Shown: piece by piece, positions 16,228 through 25,187 of the stretch
Position numbering within the stretch: position 1 is the stretch's first letter
How the letters are laid out: the number at the start of each line of letters is the position of its first letter
NCBI GenBank assembly: GCA_964570205.1
Contig: CAZMXI010000022.1
Coordinates: forward strand, 1-36,720
Source: CAZMXI01 sp964570205
GTDB taxonomy: Bacteria > Planctomycetota > Phycisphaerae > Tepidisphaerales > Tepidisphaeraceae
Direction of reading: 5' to 3'
Length of the DNA stretch: 36,720 nt
Notes under the pieces: generated by a model
What the model was told of the DNA's origin: nothing
What the model saw: only the letters and a program-made list of their open reading frames with translations
The model's database searches: none
Position numbers and translations under genes: made by a program

Positions 16228-17640
16228 ATGACACAGATGCAGGAAGCTCGATCCGTCGCTGACATGCGGTTGCTGAGCGGCCTTGCTGCGGGGCCGGTTG
16301 CGCCGTCGCGCCAGCCAACGTCGCCTGTGCGGCCGCTGAGACAACTGGTGGTGCGGGGCGCGTTCTGGACCATCGGCGGCTATGGCGCCACCCAGGTCCT
16401 GCGCCTGGCAAGCAACCTGGTTCTGGCGCGGCTGCTGTTTCCTGAGGCTTTCGGGCTGCTGGCGCTGGCCGGCATGTTCATCCAGGGCCTGCAGATGTTC
16501 TCCGACCTGGGTCTGCGACCCAGCATCATCCAGAGCAAGCGAGGCGACGATCCGGACTTCCTGAACACGGCGTGGACGCTTCAGATCATCCGAGGTGCAG
16601 GCCTATGGGTGTGTTCGTGCCTGATTGCCTGGCCGGCGGCGATGGTCTACGGCGAGCCGCAATTGGTCCACCTGGTGCCGGCCTGCGGGCTGGTGGCGTT
16701 GGTGATGGCCTTTGATTCCACCGCGATGCTCACGCGAAGCCGGCATTTGGCGCTGGGGCGCTTGATGTTCCTGGAACTCGGCTCGCAGGTGGTCGGGTTC
16801 GGAGCATCGGTGGCGTTCGCCGTGGCGTATCGGTCGGTCTGGGCATTTGTGGTGGGCGGAATTGTGGGAACGATGTTCCGCACGGCATTGAGCCATATCG
16901 TGCTCGGCGGCATCCGGAACCGGCTGCAATGGGATCGCGAGGCCAGCAGGGAACTCCTGCATTTTGGCAAGTGGATCCTGTTGAGCACCATGATGATGTT
17001 CATGACCCAGCAGGGCGATCGCATGCTGCTGGGCCGTTATCTCTCCCTCGGCATGCTGGGGGTATACAGCCTGGCTTTCGCCCTGGCCGATGCGCTGACG
17101 CAGGTCGTCTCGACCCTGTCGCATCGGGTGGTCTATCCAGCCCTGAGCAAAGTGGCGCGGGATGATCGTAACGGCCTCGAACACGTCTATCGCCAGGTGC
17201 GTCGGCGGCTTGACGTATTGGTGCTTCCGCTCGCGGGCATCCTGATGGTCGCTGGCGACCACGTCATCGCCCTGCTTTACGACGCGCGGTATGCCGAGGC
17301 GGGGTGGATACTCCGGGTGTTGGCCCTTCGAGTGGCGCTGAACTGCACGCTGCCGGGGGCCTCTGTGTGCCTGATGGCCATCGGGCGGCTCCAGTATGGC
17401 ACGATCGCGATTGTGGCCAAGGGATTATGGCTGGCTGCCGGCATCCCTTTGGGATTTTACCTGTACGGATTGGCCGGAGCCGTCTGGGCGGTGGCCCTTT
17501 CGGACGCCGCGATGGTGCCGCCATTGTGGTGGGGGATGAAGCGGCACGGCCTGTTCTCGGCAGCGCAGGAGGCCATGGCCGTGGCGTGGTTGGCGATCGG
17601 CGTCGGCGTCGGTGCGGTCGTGGTGTTGCTTGTTCCGTGA
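16228..17640 (+). CDS. Wzx-type polysaccharide flippase (MOP superfamily)
   Basis: A 470-residue, strongly hydrophobic protein with roughly 12 to 14 predicted membrane segments. The N-terminal pattern GAFWTIGGYGATQVLRLASNLVLARLL and the following LFPEAFGLLAL are typical of PST/MOP oligosaccharide exporters. The mid-protein MTQQGDRMLLGRYLSLGMLGVYSLAF block also fits this family. It would flip the lipid-linked repeat unit across the cytoplasmic membrane. The start at 16228 follows the co-polymerase stop by 53 bases; an ATG at 16264 is a possible alternative. Together with the Wzy-like and Wzc-like proteins it defines a Wzy-dependent pathway. Confidence 0.9.
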   Translation: MTQMQEARSVADMRLLSGLAAGPVAPSRQPTSPVRPLRQLVVRGAFWTIGGYGATQVLRLASNLVLARLLFPEAFGLLALAGMFIQGLQMFSDLGLRPSIIQSKRGDDPDFLNTAWTLQIIRGAGLWVCSCLIAWPAAMVYGEPQLVHLVPACGLVALVMAFDSTAMLTRSRHLALGRLMFLELGSQVVGFGASVAFAVAYRSVWAFVVGGIVGTMFRTALSHIVLGGIRNRLQWDREASRELLHFGKWILLSTMMMFMTQQGDRMLLGRYLSLGMLGVYSLAFALADALTQVVSTLSHRVVYPALSKVARDDRNGLEHVYRQVRRRLDVLVLPLAGILMVAGDHVIALLYDARYAEAGWILRVLALRVALNCTLPGASVCLMAIGRLQYGTIAIVAKGLWLAAGIPLGFYLYGLAGAVWAVALSDAAMVPPLWWGMKRHGLFSAAQEAMAVAWLAIGVGVGAVVVLLVP

Positions 17641-17673
17641 TGCCGACTGGTGCCTGATAGGGAGCGACTTGTG

Positions 17674-18621
17674 ATGACCCTGGCGAAACGATGTGTGACG
17701 GTGGCGGGCTCGCGCTGTTTGGACACCGTCGCCCGAACCAGCGTCCTGGATTGGTGCCGGGAGCCGGTGGTGTTTCGCGTCATCCCGTACCTGTTGGACC
17801 CCAGAGTCATCGCCGATGTGCCGGTGCTTCGGCCGCTCCGGGGCCTCCGGGTTCGCGTGCTGTGCAATCCATACAACCCTTTTCACCGTCCGGCGTACTG
17901 GTTCGGCCGGCTGCACGAGCGGGAACTGGAATTGCTGCTTCGCCGAGTCCTTCGGCCGGGGGACACCTTCCTCGATATCGGGTCCAATTTCGGGCACTTT
18001 GCGTTTCTGGCCGCGGCGCTGGTCCGCCCGGAGGGCCAGGTCCACGCCGTCGAGCCGCATCCGAAGCTGGCGGCGTTGATCGATGCCGGCTCGCGATCGC
18101 AATCCATCGCGCCGGTGCACGTTCACGCGGTCGCCCTCGGAGATCGTGAGGGGGCTGTCGCCCTCCGTGTCAATCCGAAACACATCGGCGCCAGCACGGT
18201 GCGTTCGCCGAGGAGTGATGACAGCGCGGTAGAGGGTTTCGCCGAGGAATACACCGTGCCGGTGCGCCTGGCGGACAACCTCTTCTCCGGCCTGCGCGAG
18301 GGCAGGGGCAGTATCATCGCGAAGATCGACGTGGAGGGCCATGAGCCCGCGGTCATTCGCGGCATGGGGCGGCTGCTCCTCAGCCTGGTGGATGCGGCGG
18401 TGGTCGAAGTGACGCCACAATGGATCGGCGGCCCGGATGGAGTGGTGGCGCTGTTCAATCGCATGTCGGGGCTGGGCTTCGCGGCCTTCCGGTTGGAATC
18501 GCCCTGGATTCGCGAGGTGCGCATGCGGCCCTGCAATCCGGCCGGAGTGCAGGATCAATGCAACGTCCTTTTCGCCAAACCGGCCTTCCTGCATGCGCAC
18601 GGGCTGGACCCCAAATTGTGA
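17674..18621 (+). CDS. FkbM-family methyltransferase
   Basis: A 315-residue SAM-dependent methyltransferase. Motif I is FLDIGSNFGHF, followed by VEPHPKL, and the diagnostic FkbM block is IAKIDVEGHEPAVIRGM in the second half, with VVEVTP after it. FkbM enzymes O-methylate hydroxyl groups, often on sugars of surface glycans. AGGGAG at 17659-17664 lies about 9 bases before the ATG; a GTG one codon earlier is equally possible, and the frame is open to a GTG at 17650. The next gene starts 6 bases after the stop. The acceptor sugar is unknown. Confidence 0.87.
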   Translation: MTLAKRCVTVAGSRCLDTVARTSVLDWCREPVVFRVIPYLLDPRVIADVPVLRPLRGLRVRVLCNPYNPFHRPAYWFGRLHERELELLLRRVLRPGDTFLDIGSNFGHFAFLAAALVRPEGQVHAVEPHPKLAALIDAGSRSQSIAPVHVHAVALGDREGAVALRVNPKHIGASTVRSPRSDDSAVEGFAEEYTVPVRLADNLFSGLREGRGSIIAKIDVEGHEPAVIRGMGRLLLSLVDAAVVEVTPQWIGGPDGVVALFNRMSGLGFAAFRLESPWIREVRMRPCNPAGVQDQCNVLFAKPAFLHAHGLDPKL

Positions 18622-18627
18622 GCGGAG

Positions 18628-19536
18628 ATGATCGCGAATCCAGACGCAATGCTGACGACGCATCAGTTGCACTCCCCGTTGGGTGAAGGCCGCAAGTCCA
18701 CACCCCGGCGCGGCGTGGATCTTCTGCTGCTGACGTGGAACCGTCGCGAGTATGTGGAGAAGACGGTGCCCAACCTGTTCGCCGACCCGGCCGACTTCCG
18801 GGTCTATTGGTGGGACAATGGCTCGACCGATGGCACGGCCGACCTGGCGGCGTCATGGAGCGACCCCCGGATCGTGGCGAGGCGACTGGCGCCCAAAAAC
18901 GTGCTGCAGGCCATCCCGACACAGTGGTTCCTGGGCCGGTGCACCGGCGATGTCATCGGCAAGGTGGACGATGACACCCTGGTCCCGCATGGGTGGACCG
19001 AAACGCTGGCCGCGGCCGTGCGCGAGCGGCGCGAACTGGGAATGATCGGCTGCTGGACTTTCTGGCCGGACGACATCGAATTGCATCGCGAGGCGGCGTT
19101 GCGAAAAGTGGTCGCCGCCGGCCGGCACCGAATTCTGCGGGACATCGCCATTGGGGGCACCGCGTTCCTGATGCGCTGGGAACTGGCCGTACGCTATCTG
19201 CAGAAGGACGGCGACGGCACGGTCTTCCCCATCGACCGCATCCGCATGACGCGCGATGGGCTGATCAGCGGGTGGTATTACCCCGAACTATGGGCCGAAC
19301 ACATGGATGATCCGCGATCAGCGCATTGCCAGATGAACCGGTCGGGCCGGATCGACGGGAAGGATGCCCTGACGGCGCGCGTCCAGGGCTTCACCAGGCC
19401 GGAGATGTTTCTGGAATGGATCAAGGCCGATGCGCGCGACAAGCTGACGACGAGCGTGCGTACGCAGGTCTGGCGGCATCGCGTGCGCGGCTCGCGGTGG
19501 TATCAACTGCTGGGCAAGGTGCGGCGATTCCTATGA
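18628..19536 (+). CDS. Family 2 glycosyltransferase
   Basis: A 302-residue GT-A enzyme. It shows the GT2 N-terminal strand VDLLLLTWNRREYV (from about residue 30), the WWDNGSTDGT loop (61-70) and the metal-binding VDDDT (113-117), followed by a GGTAFLMRW segment and a WAEHMDDP block near the acceptor side. The first 28 residues precede the fold, so a later start cannot be excluded, although no better in-frame ribosome binding site was seen. Its stop codon overlaps the start of the next gene (ATGA), indicating translational coupling with the polymerase. Specificity is unknown. Confidence 0.86.
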   Translation: MIANPDAMLTTHQLHSPLGEGRKSTPRRGVDLLLLTWNRREYVEKTVPNLFADPADFRVYWWDNGSTDGTADLAASWSDPRIVARRLAPKNVLQAIPTQWFLGRCTGDVIGKVDDDTLVPHGWTETLAAAVRERRELGMIGCWTFWPDDIELHREAALRKVVAAGRHRILRDIAIGGTAFLMRWELAVRYLQKDGDGTVFPIDRIRMTRDGLISGWYYPELWAEHMDDPRSAHCQMNRSGRIDGKDALTARVQGFTRPEMFLEWIKADARDKLTTSVRTQVWRHRVRGSRWYQLLGKVRRFL

Positions 19537-20954
19537 AACTCTTCGTGGACATTGCGATGTTCGGGTGGGTGGGAGTGGTCCTGCTGCTGTTCTGGACCCT
19601 GCCGGCGCGGCGCGCTGTGCTGGTGGCCAGCATCTCCGCCTGGCTCTTCCTGCCCATGGCAGGCTACCACATCAGGGGCCTGCCGGATTATGACAAGACC
19701 AGCGCCGCCACCCTTGGGATTCTGCTGGGCACCTGCCTGTTTGACGTGACCAGCCTGCGCGCGTTGCGGCTTCGTCTGATGGACCTGCCCATGGCGATCT
19801 GGTGCGTCTGCGCCGTGCCATCCTCGCTCGCCAACGGACTTGGTCTCTACGACGGCGTCAGCTCGGCTCTGCACCACACCATCGTGTGGGGGCTGCCGTA
19901 CCTGATCGCGCGAATCCACTTCAGCTCATCGGAGGGACTCCGCGAGCTTGCCGTTGCGATCGTGATCGGAGGGCTGCTCTATGTCCCGCTCTGCCTCTAC
20001 GAGATCAAGATGAGCCCGCAAATGCACTACATGGTGTACGGCTATTACCAGCACCAGTTTGCGCAGACGATCCGCTTCGGCGGCTACCGGCCGATGGTCT
20101 TCATGCAGACGGGGCTAATGGTGGGCATGTGGATGGCGGCGGCGTCGCTCCTGGGGGTGTGGCTGTGGCGCACACGAGTGCTGAAGCTCATCGTCGAGGT
20201 GCCTGTTGGCTTGCTCCTGGCCGTCCTTGTGACCACAACGATTCTGTGCAAGTCGATCGGGGCCATCGCGCTGTTACTGGTAGGATGGCTTGTGCTGTTT
20301 GCGTGCCGGATGCTGCGATCGTCGGCGGTGGCGATTCTCCTGGCCGCGGTCGCTCCGGTGTACATCGCGATGCGGATGGCCGATCCCACCTTCGGGGCAT
20401 CGCTCGTTTCGGCGGCCAAGTCCGTGGCCGGCAAGGAACGCGCGGCCTCTCTGCAGTTCCGCATGGACCAGGAGCAGCAGCTTGTGAAAAAAGCAATGCT
20501 CCGTCCGGTCCTGGGCTGGGGCGGATGGGGCCGAAATCGCGTCTATGACGATGACGGAACCGATATCACCACGACGGATGGAATGTGGATTCTGGTGTTC
20601 GGGTCGCAAGGGCTGGTTGCGCTGGTGTCGTATTTCGGTGTGCTGATGCTCGCGCCCCTGGTCACGCTGTGGCGCCATGGCACGCGCCTGTGGCACGATC
20701 CGGCGTTGACGCCGGTCGCCGGCCTCAGCGTGCTGTTGCTCCTGTATGCGATCGATAATGTCGCCAACGCCATGTACAACCCCGTGTTCATCATGGCGGC
20801 GGGAGGGCTGACCGGCTTTGCTGCGATGCGAGATCACAGGATGACCCGGCCGGCGCGTGTCGGGCTCGAATTGCCGTCGGGCGCCCGCCTTGTTCCCGTG
20901 CCGACGCCCACGAGCCGGCTGGCTCATCCCTCGGATTCACATCCCGTACATTGA
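19533..20954 (+). CDS. Wzy/O-antigen ligase-like polymerase
   Basis: A 473-residue integral membrane protein with about 10 to 12 hydrophobic segments and a large loop before the C-terminal third. The PVLGWGGWGRN motif and the TTDGMWILVFGSQG segment that follows are typical of the Wzy_C/WaaL-type polymerase and ligase superfamily. It would polymerise repeat units at the periplasmic face. The ATG overlaps the previous stop as ATGA, which sets this start; the open frame extends further upstream but lies within the preceding glycosyltransferase gene. The stop overlaps the next start (TGATG). Polymerase versus ligase cannot be decided from sequence, but the locus has no other candidate polymerase. 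Confidence 0.82.
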   Translation: MKLFVDIAMFGWVGVVLLLFWTLPARRAVLVASISAWLFLPMAGYHIRGLPDYDKTSAATLGILLGTCLFDVTSLRALRLRLMDLPMAIWCVCAVPSSLANGLGLYDGVSSALHHTIVWGLPYLIARIHFSSSEGLRELAVAIVIGGLLYVPLCLYEIKMSPQMHYMVYGYYQHQFAQTIRFGGYRPMVFMQTGLMVGMWMAAASLLGVWLWRTRVLKLIVEVPVGLLLAVLVTTTILCKSIGAIALLLVGWLVLFACRMLRSSAVAILLAAVAPVYIAMRMADPTFGASLVSAAKSVAGKERAASLQFRMDQEQQLVKKAMLRPVLGWGGWGRNRVYDDDGTDITTTDGMWILVFGSQGLVALVSYFGVLMLAPLVTLWRHGTRLWHDPALTPVAGLSVLLLLYAIDNVANAMYNPVFIMAAGGLTGFAAMRDHRMTRPARVGLELPSGARLVPVPTPTSRLAHPSDSHPVH

Positions 20955-21916
20955 TGAAGGTCGCGATCGTCATCGTCAATTACCGGGTGGCCGATCTCGC
21001 CATCGATTGCCTGGAATCCCTGTCGCAGGAGATCTCACAACTGCCGAAAACACGCGTGGTGGTCGTGGACAACGCCTCCGGCGATGGATCGGCCGAGCGG
21101 ATCGCGGCGGCCATCAGCCGGCAAGGCTGGCAGATGTGGGCGTCGGTGCTGACGCTGGAGCACAACGGGGGCTACGCGGCTGGCAACAACGCCGGGCTCC
21201 GGCTGCTTCTGGGGGCCGACCAGCCGCCAGAGCACCTTCTTCTGCTCAATCCCGACACCATGGTCCGCCCGGACGCTGTGCGTGCGTTGTTGGAATTCAT
21301 GCATGCCCATCCCGAGGCGGCGATCGCCGGCAGCCGGCTGGAGGATCCCGACGGCGCCCCGCAGCGCTCGGCCTATCGTTTTCACACCTGGCTGAGCGAA
21401 CTGGAGACGGGGTTGCGGCTGGGGATTGTCAGCCGCCTGCTCGACCGATGGGTCGTAGCCCCGCCCGTTCGCGACAGCGCCCATCCGACCGACTGGGTTG
21501 CGGGGGCCAGCATGATGGTCCGCAGAGAGGTGTTCGACGCGGTGGGCCTTCTGGATGAGGGCTATTTCCTCTATTTCGAAGAGACGGATTTCTGCCTCCA
21601 TGCGAAGCGGAAGGGATTCGAATGCTGGTATGTCCCTGAAAGCCGGGTTGTGCATCTGGTGGGGCAAAGCACCGGCGTCAACAATCCGGTGATTCGGCCG
21701 AAGCGCCGGCCGGGCTACTGGTTCCAGTCGCGCCGGCGGTACTTCGTGAAGAACCACGGGTGGGCCTATGCGCTGCTTGCCGACCTGATGTGGTCCGTCG
21801 GATTCGCTCTGTGGCGGGCGAGGCGCATCCTCCAGAACAAGCCCGATGTGGATCCGCCACACCTGCTGCGGGACTTCCTCCAGCATGCCTTCATCGTACG
21901 CGGCGGCAACGTTTAA
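20954..21916 (+). CDS. Family 2 glycosyltransferase (rhamnosyltransferase-like)
   Basis: A 320-residue GT2 protein. It shows VAIVIVNYRVADLAIDCLESL at the N-terminus, a VVVDNASGDGS loop, HNGGYAAGNNAGLR and LLLLNPDTMVRPDAV, then the acceptor-side block WVAGASMMVRREVFDAVGLLDEGYFLYFEETDFC. This set of motifs is typical of WbbL/rhamnosyltransferase-like GT2 enzymes. The ATG overlaps the previous TGA. The C-terminal part has a hydrophobic stretch (WAYALLADLMWSVGFALW) that may be membrane-associated. Sugar specificity is inferred only loosely. Confidence 0.88.
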   Translation: MKVAIVIVNYRVADLAIDCLESLSQEISQLPKTRVVVVDNASGDGSAERIAAAISRQGWQMWASVLTLEHNGGYAAGNNAGLRLLLGADQPPEHLLLLNPDTMVRPDAVRALLEFMHAHPEAAIAGSRLEDPDGAPQRSAYRFHTWLSELETGLRLGIVSRLLDRWVVAPPVRDSAHPTDWVAGASMMVRREVFDAVGLLDEGYFLYFEETDFCLHAKRKGFECWYVPESRVVHLVGQSTGVNNPVIRPKRRPGYWFQSRRRYFVKNHGWAYALLADLMWSVGFALWRARRILQNKPDVDPPHLLRDFLQHAFIVRGGNV

Positions 21917-21935
21917 CCAGAGCGAGCCCATCGTC

Positions 21936-22955
21936 ATGAGAACCGCAGGCGTAGTCATCATCGGGCGGAATGAGGGCGAGCGGCTGCGCGCCTGTCTGGC
22001 CTCGGTGCGGGATGAGGCCGTCGCGATGGTGTACGTGGATTCCGGATCGACCGACGGAAGCCCGGATATGGCCCGTTCGATGGGCGTGGAAGTGGTGGAA
22101 TTGAGCCGGTCCGGCAAGTTCACCGCAGCGCGGGCACGCAACGCGGGATTCAATCGGCTCATGACGCTGCAACCCGGTCTGGAATTCCTCCAGTTCGTCG
22201 ATGGCGACTGCGAGGTCGTTGCCGGGTGGCTTGGTCTGGCCGAGAAGACGCTGCGAGACCGGCCGGATGTTGCCGTCGTCTGCGGCCGCCGCCGGGAGCG
22301 TTACCCGGATGCGACGATCTACAACCGCCTGTGCGACATGGAATGGAACACGCCCGTGGGCGAGGCCGAGGCCTGCGGCGGCGATGCCATGATGCGTGCC
22401 GAAGCGTTCACACGTGTGGGCGGCTATGACGAAACGATCATTGCCGGTGAGGAACCGGAATTGTGCATCCGTCTGCGTCAGTGCGGCATGAAGGTGCTGC
22501 GGCTGGATGCCGAGATGACGATCCACGATGCCCGGATGACGCGTTTCAGCCAGTGGTGGAAACGCACGGTCAGGGCGGGGCATGCGTATGCCGAGGGAGC
22601 GTGGATGCACGGGCGCTCTCCCGGGCGGCACCGGGTGCGACAGTGCATGAGCATCTGGTTCTGGGCGGTGGGGCTGCCGGTGGCGGTCGCGGTGGCGGCC
22701 TGGATCACCTCGGGCGTGGGCCTCCTGCTGCTCCTGTCGTATCCGCTCCTGGCCACAAAGATCTATGTTCGCAGGCGCATTGGGGGGGATGCGCCTCGGC
22801 ATGCGGCGGCCTATGCGGTGTTCTGCGTGGTGGGCAAGTTCGCCGAGTGGATGGGGCAGTGCCGCTATCTCGTATCGCGGCTGCGACGCCGGCCCTCGAC
22901 GCTGATCGAATACCGGCTGCCGCACGGCCGCGACTTGAAGGAAACCGCATCGTGA
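21936..22955 (+). CDS. Membrane-associated family 2 glycosyltransferase
   Basis: A 339-residue GT2 enzyme. N-terminal landmarks are VVIIGRNEGERLRACLASV, VYVDSGSTDGS and VDGDCEVV in the DXD position, then GGDAMMRAEAFTRVGGYDETIIAGEEPELCIRL. The C-terminal region has hydrophobic segments (IWFWAVGLPVAVAVAAWI and GVGLLLLLSYPLLA), suggesting membrane anchoring. I use the ATG at 21936 because the GT2 fold begins there; an earlier in-frame start at 21846 would lie inside the previous gene. Its TGA overlaps the GTG start of the next gene. Confidence 0.86.
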   Translation: MRTAGVVIIGRNEGERLRACLASVRDEAVAMVYVDSGSTDGSPDMARSMGVEVVELSRSGKFTAARARNAGFNRLMTLQPGLEFLQFVDGDCEVVAGWLGLAEKTLRDRPDVAVVCGRRRERYPDATIYNRLCDMEWNTPVGEAEACGGDAMMRAEAFTRVGGYDETIIAGEEPELCIRLRQCGMKVLRLDAEMTIHDARMTRFSQWWKRTVRAGHAYAEGAWMHGRSPGRHRVRQCMSIWFWAVGLPVAVAVAAWITSGVGLLLLLSYPLLATKIYVRRRIGGDAPRHAAAYAVFCVVGKFAEWMGQCRYLVSRLRRRPSTLIEYRLPHGRDLKETAS

Positions 22956-24106
22956 AGATCGCTCTGATCGGTTGCGGCTTCGTCGCCGACCTGTACATGG
23001 CCGGCATGGCGATGCACCCGCGGCTGGAAGTGGCCGGCGTGTACGATCGCGATTCGCGCCGGCGCGGGGCGTTCGCGCGGTTCCACGGTTTACGCGAATA
23101 CGAGTCCCTCGATCAGTTGCTCGATGATGGCCGGGTGGAGATGGTGGTGAACCTGACCAACCCGCGCAGCCACTACGAGGTGACCGGCCGGGCGCTGGAT
23201 GCCGACAAGCATGTCTACAGCGAGAAGCCTCTGGCCATGTCATATGAAGACGCCGACGGCCTGGTGCGGCGAGCCGAGGCCAAAGGTCTGCGGCTGGCCG
23301 GCGCTCCCTGCACGCTGTTGGGCGAGACCGCCCAGACGATGTGGAAGGCGGTCTGCGACCAGGTGCCCGGCCGCATCCGACTGGTCTATGCCGAGATGGA
23401 TGAAGGATTGCTGCACCGTTATCCCTACCGCAAATGGCGCAGCGCATCCGGCGTGCCATGGCCCTACAGGGATGAGTTTGAGACCGGCTGTACGCTGGAG
23501 CATGCCGGGTACTGCCTGACCTGGCTCGCGGCGTTCTTCGGCCCGGCGCGCAGTGTCACCGCGTTCTCATCGGCGCTGGTCGAGGACAAGCAGACGGATG
23601 TGGAGTTGGATTCCATGGCGCCGGACTTCTCCGTGGCATGCGTGAAGTTCGAGAACGGCGTGGTGGCGCGCATCACCAACAGCATCGTCGCCCCCCACGA
23701 CCATGCCCTGCGCATCATCGGCGACCGGGGGGTGCTGTATACGCCCGAATCCTGGTCGATCTGCTCCAACGTCTACTTCCGCAAGTGGATCACCATCCGG
23801 CGGCGGTCGATGCTTAGCCCGTTCCGCTCGAAGCTCCGCCTGCTGCGCAGCGGCTTGCCTCGCCCAAAATCCGGCGGGGCGCAGGTCATTGACTTCGCCA
23901 GGGGCGTGGATGAGTTGGCCGGAGCGATCGAGGAGGATCGCCCCTGCCGGCTCAATGCCCGCTTCTCGCTCCATGTGTCGGAACTGGCGCTGGCCATCCA
24001 GAACGCCGGCGAGGATGGTGCCACCCACCTCCTTCGGTCCACCTTCGACTCGGTCGAGCCCATGCCCTGGGCCCGCAACCCGAATAGCGAGCCTGTTGGA
24101 GTCTGA
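22952..24106 (+). CDS. Gfo/Idh/MocA family sugar oxidoreductase (first of pair)
   Basis: A 384-residue NAD(P)-dependent oxidoreductase. The N-terminal Rossmann motif is IALIGCGFVADLYMAG, and VYSEKP carries the family EKP motif with the active-site lysine. The C-terminal alpha/beta domain includes EHAGYCLTWLAAFFGPA. Family members oxidise or reduce sugar hydroxyls, for example in making 3-keto or amino sugars and uronic acid derivatives. The start is a GTG overlapping the preceding TGA (GTGA), with GAAGGAA about 9 bases upstream; an earlier in-frame start would be buried in the previous gene. Its stop overlaps the next ATG. The two tandem Gfo/Idh/MocA genes may act in sequence on one sugar. 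Confidence 0.87.
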   Translation: MKIALIGCGFVADLYMAGMAMHPRLEVAGVYDRDSRRRGAFARFHGLREYESLDQLLDDGRVEMVVNLTNPRSHYEVTGRALDADKHVYSEKPLAMSYEDADGLVRRAEAKGLRLAGAPCTLLGETAQTMWKAVCDQVPGRIRLVYAEMDEGLLHRYPYRKWRSASGVPWPYRDEFETGCTLEHAGYCLTWLAAFFGPARSVTAFSSALVEDKQTDVELDSMAPDFSVACVKFENGVVARITNSIVAPHDHALRIIGDRGVLYTPESWSICSNVYFRKWITIRRRSMLSPFRSKLRLLRSGLPRPKSGGAQVIDFARGVDELAGAIEEDRPCRLNARFSLHVSELALAIQNAGEDGATHLLRSTFDSVEPMPWARNPNSEPVGV

Positions 24107-25176
24107 TGTCCGGACCGGCCCGACAAATCCGATGGGGATTCCTCGGAGCCGGCCACATGGCGTCGGAGCTGGCCGATGCCCTGGCCAGCACGCCGCAGGC
24201 CAAGCTCGTGGCTGTGGCTTCGCGCACGCCGCGGCGGGCACGGGATTTTGCCCGGGCATTTGGCGTGCCCCGGTCGTACTCGACCTGCGAGCAACTTGTT
24301 GCCGATCCGGAAATCGACGTGGTGTACATCGCCACGCCGGCCTCGCATCACGCCGATCATTGCCTGCTGGCCATCGAGGCGGGCAAAGCCGTGCTGTGTG
24401 AGAAGCCCTTCACGACCCATGCCGAGGATGCCGAGCGGGTCGTCGCCGCCGCACGGAATCGCGGCGTGTTCTGCATGGAGGCGATGTGGATGCAGTTCAT
24501 TCCGGCCATGGATCGTGCTTTCGACCTGGTGAACACGGGCGCGATCGGCGACCCGCGAATGCTCACCGCCGATTTCGCGGTGCCGACGGATCGCAGGTCA
24601 CGCCTGTTCGATCCGGCCGACGGCGGAGCCCTGCTCGACCGGGGCGTCTATCCGCTGCATTTGGCATGGCGGCTGTTCGGGGCGCCCTCGGATCTGACTT
24701 TCATGGTCCACGAGGATCAGGGCGTGGATGAGCACACCGCCCTCGTGCTTCGCTTCGCCGGCGGGCAGCTTGCGGTCTTGTCCGCCGCCCTGACCAGCTA
24801 CGGCAGCAATGGCGCTGTCCTGATGGGAACGACTGGGCGAATCGAGATTCATGAGCCGCTCTGTCGGCCGGATTCGATTGCCCTGACGCGATTCTCGCCG
24901 ATGCCGGCAACGCTCCATGATAGTGTTGGCCCCGCGACTTGGATGCAGCGCATGCGTCACCATTCATGGGTCCGCCGCCTCAAGTCGATGCTGCGTCCGC
25001 GCACGAACCGCTTGCATGTGCCCTATCGGGGCAATGGCTACGCCCATGAAGTCGCTGAAGTGATGCGCTGCATCGAACTTGGGCTTACCCAAAGCCCGAA
25101 GATGACGCTGGATCAGACCGTGGGCGTGATGCGGGTGGTCGATCGCGTGCGAGCGCGTGATCGGGTGATTTGCTGA
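24106..25176 (+). CDS. Gfo/Idh/MocA family sugar oxidoreductase (second of pair)
   Basis: A 356-residue NAD(P)-dependent oxidoreductase resembling the dimeric dihydrodiol/xylose dehydrogenase branch. It shows IRWGFLGAGHMASELADAL, VVYIATPASHHADHCLLAIEAGKAVLCEKPFTT with the EKP lysine, then EAMWMQFIPAM and GGALLDRGVYPLHLAWRLFG. The ATG overlaps the TGA of the first oxidoreductase (TGATG). It differs clearly from the upstream gene, so the pair is not a recent duplication. Likely substrates are nucleotide sugars of this locus or free sugars; this is inference. Confidence 0.87.
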   Translation: MSGPARQIRWGFLGAGHMASELADALASTPQAKLVAVASRTPRRARDFARAFGVPRSYSTCEQLVADPEIDVVYIATPASHHADHCLLAIEAGKAVLCEKPFTTHAEDAERVVAAARNRGVFCMEAMWMQFIPAMDRAFDLVNTGAIGDPRMLTADFAVPTDRRSRLFDPADGGALLDRGVYPLHLAWRLFGAPSDLTFMVHEDQGVDEHTALVLRFAGGQLAVLSAALTSYGSNGAVLMGTTGRIEIHEPLCRPDSIALTRFSPMPATLHDSVGPATWMQRMRHHSWVRRLKSMLRPRTNRLHVPYRGNGYAHEVAEVMRCIELGLTQSPKMTLDQTVGVMRVVDRVRARDRVIC

Positions 25177-25187
25177 GGAACAGTCGA

